From: an uncultured Treponema sp.
GTDB taxonomy: Bacteria; Spirochaetota; Spirochaetia; Treponematales; Treponemataceae
NCBI GenBank assembly: GCA_937902125.1
Contig: CALDIB010000075.1
Coordinates: 1-51,228, forward strand
Length of the DNA: 51,228 nucleotides
Direction: 5' to 3'
Made by a program: the position numbers and the translations under genes. Position 1 is the first letter of the stretch; each line of letters opens with the position of its first letter. Positions 40,797 to 50,476 of this stretch are shown here, piece by piece. The notes below the pieces were generated by a model. The model ran no database searches. It saw only the letters and a program-made list of their open reading frames with translations, and was not told the origin of the DNA.

Positions 40797-42083
40797 GCTT
40801 TGAATTTCAAGGACGCGCTCGTAAAGTTTTTTTGAGGACCGCACGGTGTCAATCCATCGTTGGGCCGGCGTAAAGGACTTGTCTTCTTTTAGCGCGGCCT
40901 TCCAAAATTCAACCGCCGCGTCTTCGTCTCCCCTTGCGTAGGCGTCAAGGCCTTTTGTGTAAAGATCGTCGCAGCGCTCTTGCTTTAGTTTTCTGCCGTG
41001 GTCGCCCAAGCCCACGCGGGCGCTTAGGCTAAAGTGGTTTACAGGATTCAGCGATGAAGTCAAGTCAAAGGTGTAGTTTATGTCAAAGACAAACTTTTTA
41101 ACCTTAAATTCGGTTCCCAGAGAAAAGCGGGGGTTGGCTCCCTTTAGCCTAAAGCCCGCCATAAAGTCCAAAAAGTCAGTTACGTTGACTTCAATGCCCG
41201 CGCCCGCGGACCATTTTCCGCTTTTGGAAAAATTTTTTAGGTTTACGGGCTGCTTAAAGTCCAGGCAAAAGGCGAATCTTTTAAAGGGCCGGTATGACAA
41301 GCCTATGGCCGCGCTTGTGGGAAGGGGATCGTCAATGGCAAAAGAACCTTGGGAGCCAAAGCCGGTCATCGCCGCTCCAAGATTTTGAACGCTGGCTCCG
41401 ATTCTAAGGTTCGCGTCGCGGGAGGCGAAATTTTTGAGCGCGTCGAATGAAAGCATGACGCCAATGTCGGCCATAAGTCCAAGGGAGCTTTGCGCCAAGC
41501 CTGAGCCTTTGATTATTGAATTTGTTTCATTGTTTGTATAGTCGGGAACGGATCTCCAGGCTACTTTGGCGTTTCCTCCAACCGCCAAGCCCTTAAAATA
41601 GTATCCGTGAAAAAAATTATAGCTGGCGTTTATGCAAGCTGTGGTTTCGCTGTAATAGTTTGCGGCGACGCGCTCTCCAAAATAATTGTATTCCGTAAAA
41701 GGAACGTAAAAGCACTTTACTTTTGCCCCCATGCCCAAGTCGCCAAAACGGTCCGCCCAGGCAATTGTTTCCATGTTGGAGTCCGCAATCCAAGAATTGT
41801 GGAAGAGGGCGAATTCTCCTTTTTTTAAAAGGCAGGAGCCCGCCGGATTGTAGTCAAAAAAACTTATGTCGTCCGAAAGGCCGGTAAAGGCGCCTCCAAG
41901 ACTTTCTTCCCGTCCGCCGCCGCTTATGTTGAGGGAGGGGAACGAGGTGAGGCCTTCGTTGGAATCGACCAAATTGTAAAAGGGATTTGAAAGGGAGTGA
42001 AAAACGTCGGTCATGTCCAAGGCGAATGCTTGGAAAACAAAAGAGAAGGCTAGAAATGTCAAAAGCGTTTTTTTGCTTGCCAT
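40788..42083 (-). CDS. UPF0164/FadL-like outer-membrane protein with C-terminal repeat segment
   Basis: 431 residues from ATG 42083, four bases after AAGGA. A signal peptide (about 1-22) precedes ESLGGAFTGLSDDISFFDYNPAGSC, the hallmark of the treponemal UPF0164 family, now viewed as FadL-type barrels that may take up long-chain fatty acids. A beta-rich barrel section fills about 45-355. The last 65 residues form a TPR-like helical tail (LYTKGLDAYARGDEDAAVEFWKAAL). The function is family inference. Confidence 0.85.
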   Translation of the reverse strand: MASKKTLLTFLAFSFVFQAFALDMTDVFHSLSNPFYNLVDSNEGLTSFPSLNISGGGREESLGGAFTGLSDDISFFDYNPAGSCLLKKGEFALFHNSWIADSNMETIAWADRFGDLGMGAKVKCFYVPFTEYNYFGERVAANYYSETTACINASYNFFHGYYFKGLAVGGNAKVAWRSVPDYTNNETNSIIKGSGLAQSSLGLMADIGVMLSFDALKNFASRDANLRIGASVQNLGAAMTGFGSQGSFAIDDPLPTSAAIGLSYRPFKRFAFCLDFKQPVNLKNFSKSGKWSAGAGIEVNVTDFLDFMAGFRLKGANPRFSLGTEFKVKKFVFDINYTFDLTSSLNPVNHFSLSARVGLGDHGRKLKQERCDDLYTKGLDAYARGDEDAAVEFWKAALKEDKSFTPAQRWIDTVRSSKKLYERVLEIQSLD

Positions 42084-42100
42084 CAATCCTTGTATGCGCT

Positions 42101-42106
42101 ATTATA
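42101..42106 (-). promoter_or_regulatory. Candidate -10 box of the UPF0164 gene inside a palindrome
   Basis: TATAAT on the minus strand sits at the centre of GCGCTATTATAGCGC (42096-42110), an inverted repeat with 7-base arms. The -35 region is weak. The leader to ATG 42083 would be about 10 bases, with AAGGA in it. The palindrome could be an operator. Confidence 0.45.
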
Positions 42107-42213
42107 GCGCGAATTGGAGATTTTGGATATATTTTTCCGCGAAAAATTCGATAAAAAAGCCTTCTTATTATTCGGCCTTTTTCGCTTAATAGTTAATTCT
42201 TATTTTCCGAAAA

Positions 42214-42219
42214 TATAAT
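42214..42219 (+). promoter_or_regulatory. Candidate -10 box of the large TPR gene
   Basis: TATAAT lies in an AT-rich block between the two divergent genes; no clear -35 box. A purine-rich AGGGAGCGAGG (42229-42239) ribosome site follows it. Confidence 0.45.
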
Positions 42220-42250
42220 AAGAAGAAAAGGGAGCGAGGCGGTATTTTTT

Positions 42251-45200
42251 TTGCCTTGCTTTTGGGTGTTGAATATTAAAAGATTGGTCGTTTGGCTTAT
42301 TGTCATTTTCTCGCTTTTTTCTCTGCCGCTTTTTTCGCAGGCGGAGGATTTGTCTTTGCGGGAAATCGACGCGCTCATAAAGCAAACCGACTATGACGCG
42401 GCGCTCAACGCCCTTTCGTCTTACATGAAAAAAAATCCTCAAAATTTGGACGCGGCGCAAAGGCGGGTTGATTCGATTATGAAAGCGCGCTCCTACTACA
42501 CGCGCCTTGCCAACGACTTGCTTGACGTAATGGAAAAAGAGCCGGAAAACGCCGAAAAAAAGCTTGCGATTATAAAAGAGCTGGAGTCTTTGGAAAAGCG
42601 TCCCACAAAAGAGCACTTGGCCTTTATAAAGCAAGCCAAGGCCGCCGCCGAGTTCACCTACTATCGCGCCCAATTCCGCCGCATTATGGAGGACGGAGCC
42701 AAAAACGCGCGGTCTCAAAAATACGGCGACGCGATAGCCTTGATTCAAAGCGGTTTTTACATGTATCGCGACGAGTTTTACGACGAGAACCCTGAGGCTT
42801 TGACAAATTCTGTGACTCAAGTCGCAAGCCAATTGAACGCGGCCGCCCAAAATTATCTTTTGGCGCGGGGCAATTGGAACGACGCTTACAGAAATTTCAT
42901 CCAAGCCGTTGATTCCGGCAACTGGCAAAACTCAATGCGCGCTTGGCAATCTTTTTCCGCGCAGATGGAAAATTTTTCGCAAGTCAGAAATCAAATCCTT
43001 TTGGCGGGCGTCCGTTTTGAGGAAGCTTATAACGGCTTGAAAAATCAAAAGCCGGATTTGACAGAGGCCTCTTACTTGCCTTTTATGAGCAGATTCGCGC
43101 TGGGAATATCGAGCGTCAGCGACTCGGGAATTTTAGGCGCGATGGATTTTGAGTGGAATTTTATGATTGAAAATTCCAAGTCCGCGCTTCAAAAAACAAT
43201 CGTTCAAAAATTTGACGAATGCGTGAAAGCCTCTCCGATTCAAAAGGCCTTGGAGCCTTCGTTTTCTCTTGACGGCGGAAATTTGTCCGACGCGGACAAT
43301 TTTTCAAATTTGGCGCAAAATCTTTTGGCTTTAAATCAATTGAGAAAGAACAAGGACGGCTCGTCGGTTTTGGAATCGTCGCCCCTTTACGCTTTTTCAA
43401 TTTCAAGCGCGAAAAACTTTGTGGCTGGAACAAGAGCCTCCGCCCAAAATTTAATAGCCTTTAAAAATGCGTCGCGGCGGCTTGAGTCCGCTGAAGCTCC
43501 CAAGGATTCCCTTGAAAGCGCTCGCGGCGGCGACGCTTACGCGATTGAATTGCTTGACATTGTTCAAAGCCTTGAAAAGGCTCGCGGCGAGGCGAGGACG
43601 AATCTAAACGCGCCTTGGTTTGTGGATTACAAGACCGCTTACGAAGAGCGATTGGCTAAGGTTGACAAAAAAAATCCGGCGCAAGAAAATTCCGGCGACG
43701 GAGTTTTTGACTTAAAAAGCGTTATGGGGTATTACCAAGACTTGAACGCGCTCGCCGAAAATTCATCAATCGCCGCAAGCGACAGCGCTTGGCAAAAGTT
43801 GAACGCGCATTGTCAAAGCGCGGTTGATTCAATTTCGGGAAACTACCAAAACCTTTACGCCGAGGCTGAAAGCCTTTTGCAAAGGCATTATCCTTCCGAA
43901 GCCGCCGAAAAAGTTTTGGGAGTTCAGGAAAGAATTGATTCGGACAAAAAACTTTTGTCTTTGATGAAAAAGCGCGTTCAAGAAGCTTCCGGCTCTGATA
44001 AGGGCTCAACCTCCGTTCAAAAAATGGACGAGGCGCTAGCGCTTTTTGACCAGTGGACGGCGGCTGGAAATTCAATCAACGCCAAGGCAAGGCAGGAAAT
44101 TTTATTGGCTCGAAGCGCGCGGGAGCGGGCCGATGAAATTTATCGGCAGGCTGAAACGAATTTTAGATCTGAAAATTTTTCAAGGGCAAGAAGCGATTTG
44201 CAGCGCGCTCGGGAACTGTACAACGAGTCGCTGGCAAGGCAGGAGTCAGAAAGCCTGCGCTTGCAGTCCGACAAAAACTTGGCTGACCTGGGACAAAGAA
44301 TCAACGATTCTGAAAACAGAATTATTGTAAGCGAAGTGAGAAACTTAAAGACCAGGGCCAAAAATGAATACTACGCCGGCAATTTTGAAAGCGCTGAAAA
44401 CCTTTTGAACCGCGCGGAAAGCCGTTGGGCTGTGACTAACGTTGAGGAAGACGAGGAAATAAAGAACCTAAAACTTTTGGTCCAAAACGCGCTCAGCATG
44501 AAAACAGGCCGCGAAATAAAGCCGACAGCTCCTCTTTATCCTGAAATGTCGCAAATCCTTAGCAACGCCCACCAATATTTTGACCAAGGCGCTGCCTTGA
44601 TAAAAAGCGGAAAAAGGGAAGAGGCGCTTGCGATTTTGGCGGAGGCTAAGAAAAAACTTCAGGAATTGCAATTGGTCTATCCTCTTAACCAAGAGGCCGC
44701 CCTTTTGACACTGCGCATTGACGAGTTGATAGATCCGGCTCAGTTTAACGAAAACTTCGCGCGCCGCGTTCAAAACGCCAGACAAAATGTCAAAGTGCCG
44801 GCGACGCAACAGCAGGGATACAGCGACTTGCTTGATTTGGCCGAAATCAGGCCTAATTATCCTGGCTTGTCCAAGTTGATTTATGATGTCGAGATTGACC
44901 TTGGCATTAGGCAAAAGCCGGTTGATCAAAGCGCGTTGCGCCGCTCCAACAGTTTGACGCAAGACGCTCAAAAACTTTTCTCTTCCGCCCGCGGAAACGA
45001 GGAAATCTTGCGCCAGGCCTTGAGCCGCCTTGACCAAGCCATTGCCTTGAACCCAAACAATGACGCGGCCATAACGCTTAAGGACAGAATTCAAATCGCG
45101 ATTGGAGGCAAGGCGGCCGTTGTTCTTTCCAGCGCCGACGAGGCAAGCTACAACCAGGCCATTCAAGAGTTGAGGAACAACAATGTTGTTGGCGCCTATA

Positions 45201-45289
45201 CGATTGTGGAGCGGCTTTTGCAAACTCCCGCCAACCGCAGGTCGTCAAAGATTTTGGATTTGCAAAAACAAGTTCAAGCCAGAATGTAA
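42251..45289 (+). CDS. Large secreted TPR/coiled-coil protein, unknown function
   Basis: 1012 residues from TTG 42251 (TTG 42269 is also possible and gives a tidier signal peptide, MNIKRLVVWLIVIFSLFSLP). After the signal the protein is almost wholly helical: TPR-like pairs near the N-terminus (DALIKQTDYDAALNALSSYM), a long middle region, coiled-coil sections (about 600-720), and more repeats at the end (AHQYFDQGAALIKSGKREEA). It is probably periplasmic and acts as a scaffold. It is followed at once by the promoter and gene of a membrane phosphatase, which hints at a shared task. Confidence 0.82.
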   Translation: MPCFWVLNIKRLVVWLIVIFSLFSLPLFSQAEDLSLREIDALIKQTDYDAALNALSSYMKKNPQNLDAAQRRVDSIMKARSYYTRLANDLLDVMEKEPENAEKKLAIIKELESLEKRPTKEHLAFIKQAKAAAEFTYYRAQFRRIMEDGAKNARSQKYGDAIALIQSGFYMYRDEFYDENPEALTNSVTQVASQLNAAAQNYLLARGNWNDAYRNFIQAVDSGNWQNSMRAWQSFSAQMENFSQVRNQILLAGVRFEEAYNGLKNQKPDLTEASYLPFMSRFALGISSVSDSGILGAMDFEWNFMIENSKSALQKTIVQKFDECVKASPIQKALEPSFSLDGGNLSDADNFSNLAQNLLALNQLRKNKDGSSVLESSPLYAFSISSAKNFVAGTRASAQNLIAFKNASRRLESAEAPKDSLESARGGDAYAIELLDIVQSLEKARGEARTNLNAPWFVDYKTAYEERLAKVDKKNPAQENSGDGVFDLKSVMGYYQDLNALAENSSIAASDSAWQKLNAHCQSAVDSISGNYQNLYAEAESLLQRHYPSEAAEKVLGVQERIDSDKKLLSLMKKRVQEASGSDKGSTSVQKMDEALALFDQWTAAGNSINAKARQEILLARSARERADEIYRQAETNFRSENFSRARSDLQRARELYNESLARQESESLRLQSDKNLADLGQRINDSENRIIVSEVRNLKTRAKNEYYAGNFESAENLLNRAESRWAVTNVEEDEEIKNLKLLVQNALSMKTGREIKPTAPLYPEMSQILSNAHQYFDQGAALIKSGKREEALAILAEAKKKLQELQLVYPLNQEAALLTLRIDELIDPAQFNENFARRVQNARQNVKVPATQQQGYSDLLDLAEIRPNYPGLSKLIYDVEIDLGIRQKPVDQSALRRSNSLTQDAQKLFSSARGNEEILRQALSRLDQAIALNPNNDAAITLKDRIQIAIGGKAAVVLSSADEASYNQAIQELRNNNVVGAYTIVERLLQTPANRRSSKILDLQKQVQARM

Positions 45290-45290
45290 A

Positions 45291-45319
45291 TTGCGCTTGG
45301 CTTAAAATATTGGTATAAT
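45291..45319 (+). promoter_or_regulatory. Promoter of the SpoIIE-phosphatase gene (leaderless)
   Basis: TTGCGC (45291-45296) and TATAAT (45314-45319) have a 17-base spacer, with TGG giving an extended -10. The whole promoter fits in the 36-base gap after the TPR gene. ATG 45326 begins six bases after the -10 box, so the transcript would start at or just at the ATG. Confidence 0.78.
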
Positions 45320-45325
45320 AAGAAT

Positions 45326-48300
45326 ATGCGTAGGACGCGCCTTTTAGCCATTTTGATTTTCTCGTTATGTTTTTTACTGCCGCTGGAGGCCGTCGCGCAA
45401 AATTATTTTTGGGAAAATCCAGAAAGCGTTTCTTCAGCAGGCGCGCGCTTTCCCCGCGGGGTTTCAAACGGGGATTGCGCCGCTGTGATTTGGCAGGAAG
45501 TTGACCAAAAAAATTCATCGATATACTTGTCCATTCAGTTTTGCAAAAACGGAGATTGGAACGGCGCGCGCCGATTCGCAGGACCTTTTCCGTATTCTGG
45601 AGAAGTTCCTGACCTTTTTAGCGCGGCGATGAATTCCGCGGGCGTTTTGGTTGTGGGAGTCCTTTCTGACGCGAACGCGATTTCGATTTACGCCAGTTCT
45701 GATTTTGGCGCGACCTTTTCGGAAAAGAAATTTTCCAAGCAAAACCTTCCCCTTGTCGCGCCCCGCGTTTACAGTTTGAGCAGCGGCGCTTTTATAGCCT
45801 TCACGTCTCTTGGCCGCGACGAAAGCTTTGCAATGCTTTGCTCAAGGAGCCGAGACGGAATTTCTTGGAGCGACTTTAGCGAATTTTCTCCGGCGCAAAA
45901 AACGCTGAATCCTTTTTTGCCAGTGCTGCTTTCAAGTTCGCAAGGCGAGTTGGTGGTTTTTCAAGCCCAATACAGAACGCAGTCAAGAATAGTTTACAGG
46001 CTTTTTTCAACGCTTTCGTCAAACGGAGGCTCCTCTTGGTCCAACCCGACCATGCTTTCAACTGGCGGCGACGGCGACTTGTCCAACGACCAAAGGCCAA
46101 CGCTCCTAAATGACGGAAAGGATTCTTTTATAGCCTGGGAGAGGACTCCTTACAATTCCGAAAATTCAAACGTTTGCTTTGGCCAACTTGACTCAAGCGG
46201 AAATATTCTTGGCCGTTACGAACGCATTTCAAATTCGGGAAACGCCAGCCGCCCGATTTTGTTTTCACATGACGGACGGATAAGCCTTGTATGGTTTGAC
46301 ACCAGAAGCGGATTGGAAAGAGTTTACTTTGCCCAAAGAAACGGAAGCTTGTGGGGAGAGCAACAGGCTCTTTCGCCTCAAAGAAGCGCCGCGACTTTTG
46401 TTTATCCAATGATTACTGACGGCGGAAAAAGGCTGTCCTTTGTTTGGCAGGGCGGCGGTCAAGGCTCGTCACGCATTTACAGGCTTGAAAGCGACCATAC
46501 CGTTTTGCCGCCTGCAATCGCGCCTCTTTCTTATTCGATTGGACAGAGAAGCCGCGAGGAAAACGTCCGTTTTAGAGTGACCATGCCAAACGATTCTTCG
46601 GGAATACGAGGCTTTTCTTGGATTTGGACGCAAAATCCTGACGATGAGGCTCCGGCCGTATTGATGAATTTGCCAAAGGAAAATTTGATTTCCGTAAAGG
46701 CCTCGTCCGAAAAAACTTGGTTCTTAAAAGTTCGCGCCGTTGACTACGCTGGAAACTGGTCCGACAGCGCCAGCGTTTCTTACTACCGCGACTTGACTCC
46801 TCCCAATCCCCCTGTGTTCTTGCCTTTTGAAACTGACGCGGCCGGCTTCGCTTTGACCAACAATTTTTCTCTTTCTTGGCGGGATGAATCCGAAGACGAA
46901 GAAATCGCGGGCTTTTCCTATAGACTGGAATCGGCAGGAAGCCTTCCCAGAACTTTTTATGTTTCAAGACGGCATCCTTCGCGCATGAGTCAAGAGGACT
47001 TGGCCTTGGCGCTTTTGGAATGGAAGGAAAAAAATCCTGAAAGCGGAATGAAAAAAAGGCCTCCCGCCAATTCTATGCAAACAAGAGCGTCTTCCGCCCG
47101 CTACTCAAACCAAAAGAACGGCGTCTATGTTTTTTCAGTCCGTTCCTTTGACAAGGCGGGAAACGCAAGCGAGCCCTCTTATATTGTCATTTACGCCAAC
47201 AAATACGAGCCGTTCACTCTTGTTCAATCCGTCAAAAAGTCTTCGGATGTTTTTGGCGCGACTTCCCTTGAACTTTTGGGCTTGGGCTTTAGATATGACG
47301 GAATCGTTTACAAAATTCAAATAAGCCGGGAAGGCGAGGGCGAGCCTTATTCCATTGACTTGAACCTTTCGGACGGCGACTACACGCTTGCAAGCGACCA
47401 AAGAATTTCTGGAATCAAGCTTGACAATGCCGTTCCTCAAGGACGATATTCAATAACTCTTTTTCATTCCGACAGAGGCCGATACAAAGTTGGCGGCGCT
47501 TTTGCAATAGAAGAAAACGGAACGGTAAAAATCGCCGCGGAATACATTTACAAGCCATCTTGGAAAATCGCTTTCAACGGCGGAAAATTTTACGCGCGGA
47601 CAGGAGACATTCTCTTTGCCGCAATCATTATAATCGCGCTAGGCGCTTTGCTTTTCGCGGCAAGGGGATTGCTTCTTTCAGCAAAAGACGCGCTCCTTGT
47701 CAAAAAAGAAGTCAGCGCCCTTATGACAGGAGACCTTATGCCATTGGAAAAAAAGAAAAAAATTCAGGCATTGAACAAGCGTGGAGCAAGCTTGAGGCTA
47801 AAGCTTATGTCTTTTACCGCGATGATTGTTTTGATGGTAAGCCTTTTGGTTTCTCTGCCTTTGGGGTATGTAATGACTCGGGCGCAGGAACAAACCCTTT
47901 CCGCTGGTTTGGAGGAGCGCGTGAACGTTTTGCTTTCAAGCCTTGCCAGCGGAACCCGCGCTTACATGCCGACCCAAAATGTCTTGGAGTTGAGCGCTTT
48001 GCCCGAGCAGTCTTCGGCCATGAGCGAAGCTAATTTTGTTACCATCGCCGGCCTTTCTTCAAGCGACGGAAGCTCAAGCGAATTGAATCGAATCTGGGCG
48101 TCAAACGATTCAGGCTTGCAAAAAAAGATTGACACGGAGCTTTTGTCGCCTGGCGTTTCAAAAATGCTTGACCAAACGATGCTGGCGGCCTCCGAAATTT
48201 GCCAAGAATTGAACCAAGAGGCCGCTGAAAGCGCCGGCGAAATCGCAAAAAACATCGCGAACCTGAACGCCGAGGGCGCCTCAATAGCGCTAAAATCCGA

Positions 48301-49939
48301 CTCTCTTTCCGCCCGCCGTCGGGAGGAAATTTCTGTAATTACCACCGAACTTTCGACCCGCCTTTCAAGAACCTTAAACGAAATTTCAGAAAGCGCGACT
48401 TCAAGCTTTCCTGAATACAATTCAGACTTGCTTGACCGTGAAAACACAGAATATCTTTTTTACAGACCGGTTCTTTACAGACAAGGAACTTCCCAAGTTT
48501 ACGCGCGCGCCATCGTTTTTATTTCCGTTTCCACCGCAAGCTTGATTCAATCGATTGACAGCGCTAGAAAAACGATTGTCTACACGGCGCTTGCAGTCTC
48601 GCTTTTTGCGGTTTTGATTGGAATAATCGCGTCTTGGATTTTGGCCAGCGTCATTGTCAGTCCAATCAAGCGCCTTGCCCGCCACGTTGTTATGATAGGA
48701 AACACCGTAAACAAAGAAAAACTTGCCGGCAAGGAAATCGCAATCAAAAGCCGCGACGAAATAGGCCAGCTTGGGGACAGCGTGAACGAAATGACCAGAG
48801 ACTTGGTCAAGGCCGCTCAAGACGAGCATTTGGCCATGGACGGAAAGGTCGTTCAACGCGCGTTCCTTCCGCTGACTCCAGACCAGTCCGGCAGCAAGCA
48901 AACCGTGGCAATTTTGAACGACCAAAACTTCCAGTGCTTTGGCTACTACGAAGGCGCGAGCGAAGTTTCCGGCGACTACTTTGACTACAAAAAGCTTGAC
49001 CAAAACCATTATGTCATCATAAAGTGCGACGCTTCCGGCCACGGAGTTCCAGCCGCGCTTATAATGACCGTTGTCGCGACTTTGTTCCGCAAATACTATG
49101 AAAACTGGTCGCCAAAAAAATCCGGCGGCGGTTTGGACGAACTTGTGACGCAGATTAACGACTTTATTGAGTCTCTTGGAATCAAAGGAAAATTCGCGAC
49201 CTTGATTTTGGCGTTGGTTGACACCTCAAGCGGAGACGTCAGCCTTTGCAACGCGGGTGACAATATCGTTCATATTTACGACAGCGCGGCTAAAAAGCAA
49301 AAGACTTTGACTTTGCAGGAAACGCCCGCCGCCGGTCCTCTTCCCACCTTTATGGTTCAAATGAAAGGCGGATTCAAAATAGAAAAAACGCGGCTAAAAA
49401 AAGGCGACGTTCTTTTTCTTTACACTGACGGCATTGAGGAATCCACCAGAAAATTCCGCGACAGCGAATTTAACGTCACAAAGTGCCAGGAAGTGGTGGA
49501 GGCCAAAGAAGGAATTCACGCAAACCACAAGGTTGGAAGCGAAAGCGAACAAATGGAAAGCGACCGCATTCAAGAAATAATCGAAGCGGTTTTGAACAAG
49601 CAAAAATACGTTCTTAAAAAATTCCACAACCCTATTCCTGACGAGATTCTTGAATTTGACTTTACCAATTGCCAAGGCTCCACGGAGGATGTGATTCTGG
49701 CGCTTTGCTCCGTCGAAAAGGTTTTCCGTTTTTACAAGCCGCAAGACGCTGACGACAAGGACACCGTTCGCGTTGACCGAAGAATCGACGCTTTCTTAAA
49801 AGAGCATTTCAACCGCTATGATTATTATTGCTCAAGCAAGGCGGAGGAACTGGCCGACAGCGTTTACTTGCGATACAATTATTTGCGGGAAGACGAGCAG
49901 CTTGACGACTTGACCTTGGTTGCGGCGAAACTTATCTAG
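45326..49939 (+). CDS. Membrane PP2C (SpoIIE/RsbU-type) phosphatase with extracytoplasmic sensor
   Basis: 1537 residues. Order: signal peptide (1-25); a sialidase/BNR-like beta-propeller (about 25-395; motifs like LVWFDTRSGLERVYFAQRN); Ig/FN3-like beta domains (about 400-640); a further beta domain; membrane helices near 760-780 and 828-848; an extracytoplasmic helical segment (850-1080); a third helix (about 1083-1112); HAMP (about 1112-1165); and a SpoIIE PP2C domain. Metal-binding Asp residues are intact: D1217 (SGDYFDY), D1235 (CDASGHG), D1368 (YTDGIEE) and D1527/D1528. About 150 extra residues lie between the last two, more than usual. It should dephosphorylate a cytoplasmic partner, classically an anti-anti-sigma factor; none is encoded here. 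Confidence 0.88.
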   Translation: MRRTRLLAILIFSLCFLLPLEAVAQNYFWENPESVSSAGARFPRGVSNGDCAAVIWQEVDQKNSSIYLSIQFCKNGDWNGARRFAGPFPYSGEVPDLFSAAMNSAGVLVVGVLSDANAISIYASSDFGATFSEKKFSKQNLPLVAPRVYSLSSGAFIAFTSLGRDESFAMLCSRSRDGISWSDFSEFSPAQKTLNPFLPVLLSSSQGELVVFQAQYRTQSRIVYRLFSTLSSNGGSSWSNPTMLSTGGDGDLSNDQRPTLLNDGKDSFIAWERTPYNSENSNVCFGQLDSSGNILGRYERISNSGNASRPILFSHDGRISLVWFDTRSGLERVYFAQRNGSLWGEQQALSPQRSAATFVYPMITDGGKRLSFVWQGGGQGSSRIYRLESDHTVLPPAIAPLSYSIGQRSREENVRFRVTMPNDSSGIRGFSWIWTQNPDDEAPAVLMNLPKENLISVKASSEKTWFLKVRAVDYAGNWSDSASVSYYRDLTPPNPPVFLPFETDAAGFALTNNFSLSWRDESEDEEIAGFSYRLESAGSLPRTFYVSRRHPSRMSQEDLALALLEWKEKNPESGMKKRPPANSMQTRASSARYSNQKNGVYVFSVRSFDKAGNASEPSYIVIYANKYEPFTLVQSVKKSSDVFGATSLELLGLGFRYDGIVYKIQISREGEGEPYSIDLNLSDGDYTLASDQRISGIKLDNAVPQGRYSITLFHSDRGRYKVGGAFAIEENGTVKIAAEYIYKPSWKIAFNGGKFYARTGDILFAAIIIIALGALLFAARGLLLSAKDALLVKKEVSALMTGDLMPLEKKKKIQALNKRGASLRLKLMSFTAMIVLMVSLLVSLPLGYVMTRAQEQTLSAGLEERVNVLLSSLASGTRAYMPTQNVLELSALPEQSSAMSEANFVTIAGLSSSDGSSSELNRIWASNDSGLQKKIDTELLSPGVSKMLDQTMLAASEICQELNQEAAESAGEIAKNIANLNAEGASIALKSDSLSARRREEISVITTELSTRLSRTLNEISESATSSFPEYNSDLLDRENTEYLFYRPVLYRQGTSQVYARAIVFISVSTASLIQSIDSARKTIVYTALAVSLFAVLIGIIASWILASVIVSPIKRLARHVVMIGNTVNKEKLAGKEIAIKSRDEIGQLGDSVNEMTRDLVKAAQDEHLAMDGKVVQRAFLPLTPDQSGSKQTVAILNDQNFQCFGYYEGASEVSGDYFDYKKLDQNHYVIIKCDASGHGVPAALIMTVVATLFRKYYENWSPKKSGGGLDELVTQINDFIESLGIKGKFATLILALVDTSSGDVSLCNAGDNIVHIYDSAAKKQKTLTLQETPAAGPLPTFMVQMKGGFKIEKTRLKKGDVLFLYTDGIEESTRKFRDSEFNVTKCQEVVEAKEGIHANHKVGSESEQMESDRIQEIIEAVLNKQKYVLKKFHNPIPDEILEFDFTNCQGSTEDVILALCSVEKVFRFYKPQDADDKDTVRVDRRIDAFLKEHFNRYDYYCSSKAEELADSVYLRYNYLREDEQLDDLTLVAAKLI

Positions 49940-49969
49940 AAGGCGTCTTTGCTTTGAGCGCAAATTCTC

Positions 49970-49997
49970 TTGCTTTTTTTTCAAAGTGAGTTATAAT
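49970..49997 (+). promoter_or_regulatory. Promoter of the small Lys/Ala-rich gene
   Basis: TTGCTT (49970-49975) and TATAAT (49992-49997) are separated by 16 bases. AAGGAG (50007-50012) stands five bases before ATG 50018. Confidence 0.75.
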
Positions 49998-50017
49998 TTT
50001 TTTTATAAGGAGTTTAT

Positions 50018-50431
50018 ATGAAAGACGAAACAAAGGCCAAAGCTTCCAAGATTTGGGACGACATAAAGTCCGGACTTAAAACTGGATTTGCCGCGACAAA
50101 AAAGGGCCTGTCAAAGGCTGGAACAGCGATTCAAAACTACAGCGATTTGAGCGTTGTTCAAATCGAAAAAAAGCAGTTTGAGTCAAAATTAAAAAAGGCT
50201 TACACAGCCCTAGGCCTTCTTACGGCTCAAAAATTGGGCGGAAAAAACGCCCAGCCATTGACCGCCGACGACCAAGAAATTTCTGAGGCCCTTAAACAAA
50301 TCTCTTTGTTCAACAAGGAAATTTCAAAGCGGGAAAAAATCTTGAAGTCCGCAGAAAAAGACGGCAAGGCTCCGGCCAAAAGCGCGGTGAAAAAAACTTC
50401 CGCAAAAAAAACAGAAAAAAAAGCCGAATGA
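50018..50431 (+). CDS. Small Lys/Ala-rich helical protein, unknown function
   Basis: 137 residues, no signal peptide. Three parts can be seen: a helical N-terminus (KASKIWDDIKSGLKTGFAATK), a middle helical section (about 45-105), and a basic tail of Ala-Lys repeats (AKSAVKKTSAKKTEKKAE) like those of histone H1-like or phasin-like proteins. The tail might bind nucleic acid or acidic surfaces. No family is recognised. It has its own promoter and a good ribosome site. Confidence 0.8.
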   Translation: MKDETKAKASKIWDDIKSGLKTGFAATKKGLSKAGTAIQNYSDLSVVQIEKKQFESKLKKAYTALGLLTAQKLGGKNAQPLTADDQEISEALKQISLFNKEISKREKILKSAEKDGKAPAKSAVKKTSAKKTEKKAE

Positions 50432-50459
50432 TTTTTGATTCAACTTTTGCCGGCTTTTT
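50418..50459 (+). terminator. Possible terminator at the end of the small gene
   Basis: AAAAAGCCG (50418-50426) can pair with CGGCTTTTT (50451-50459) around a 24-base loop; the right arm ends in a T-run. The loop is long and the stem overlaps the stop codon region, so support is moderate. Confidence 0.4.
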
Positions 50460-50476
50460 GCCGATAATAAAAGAGT

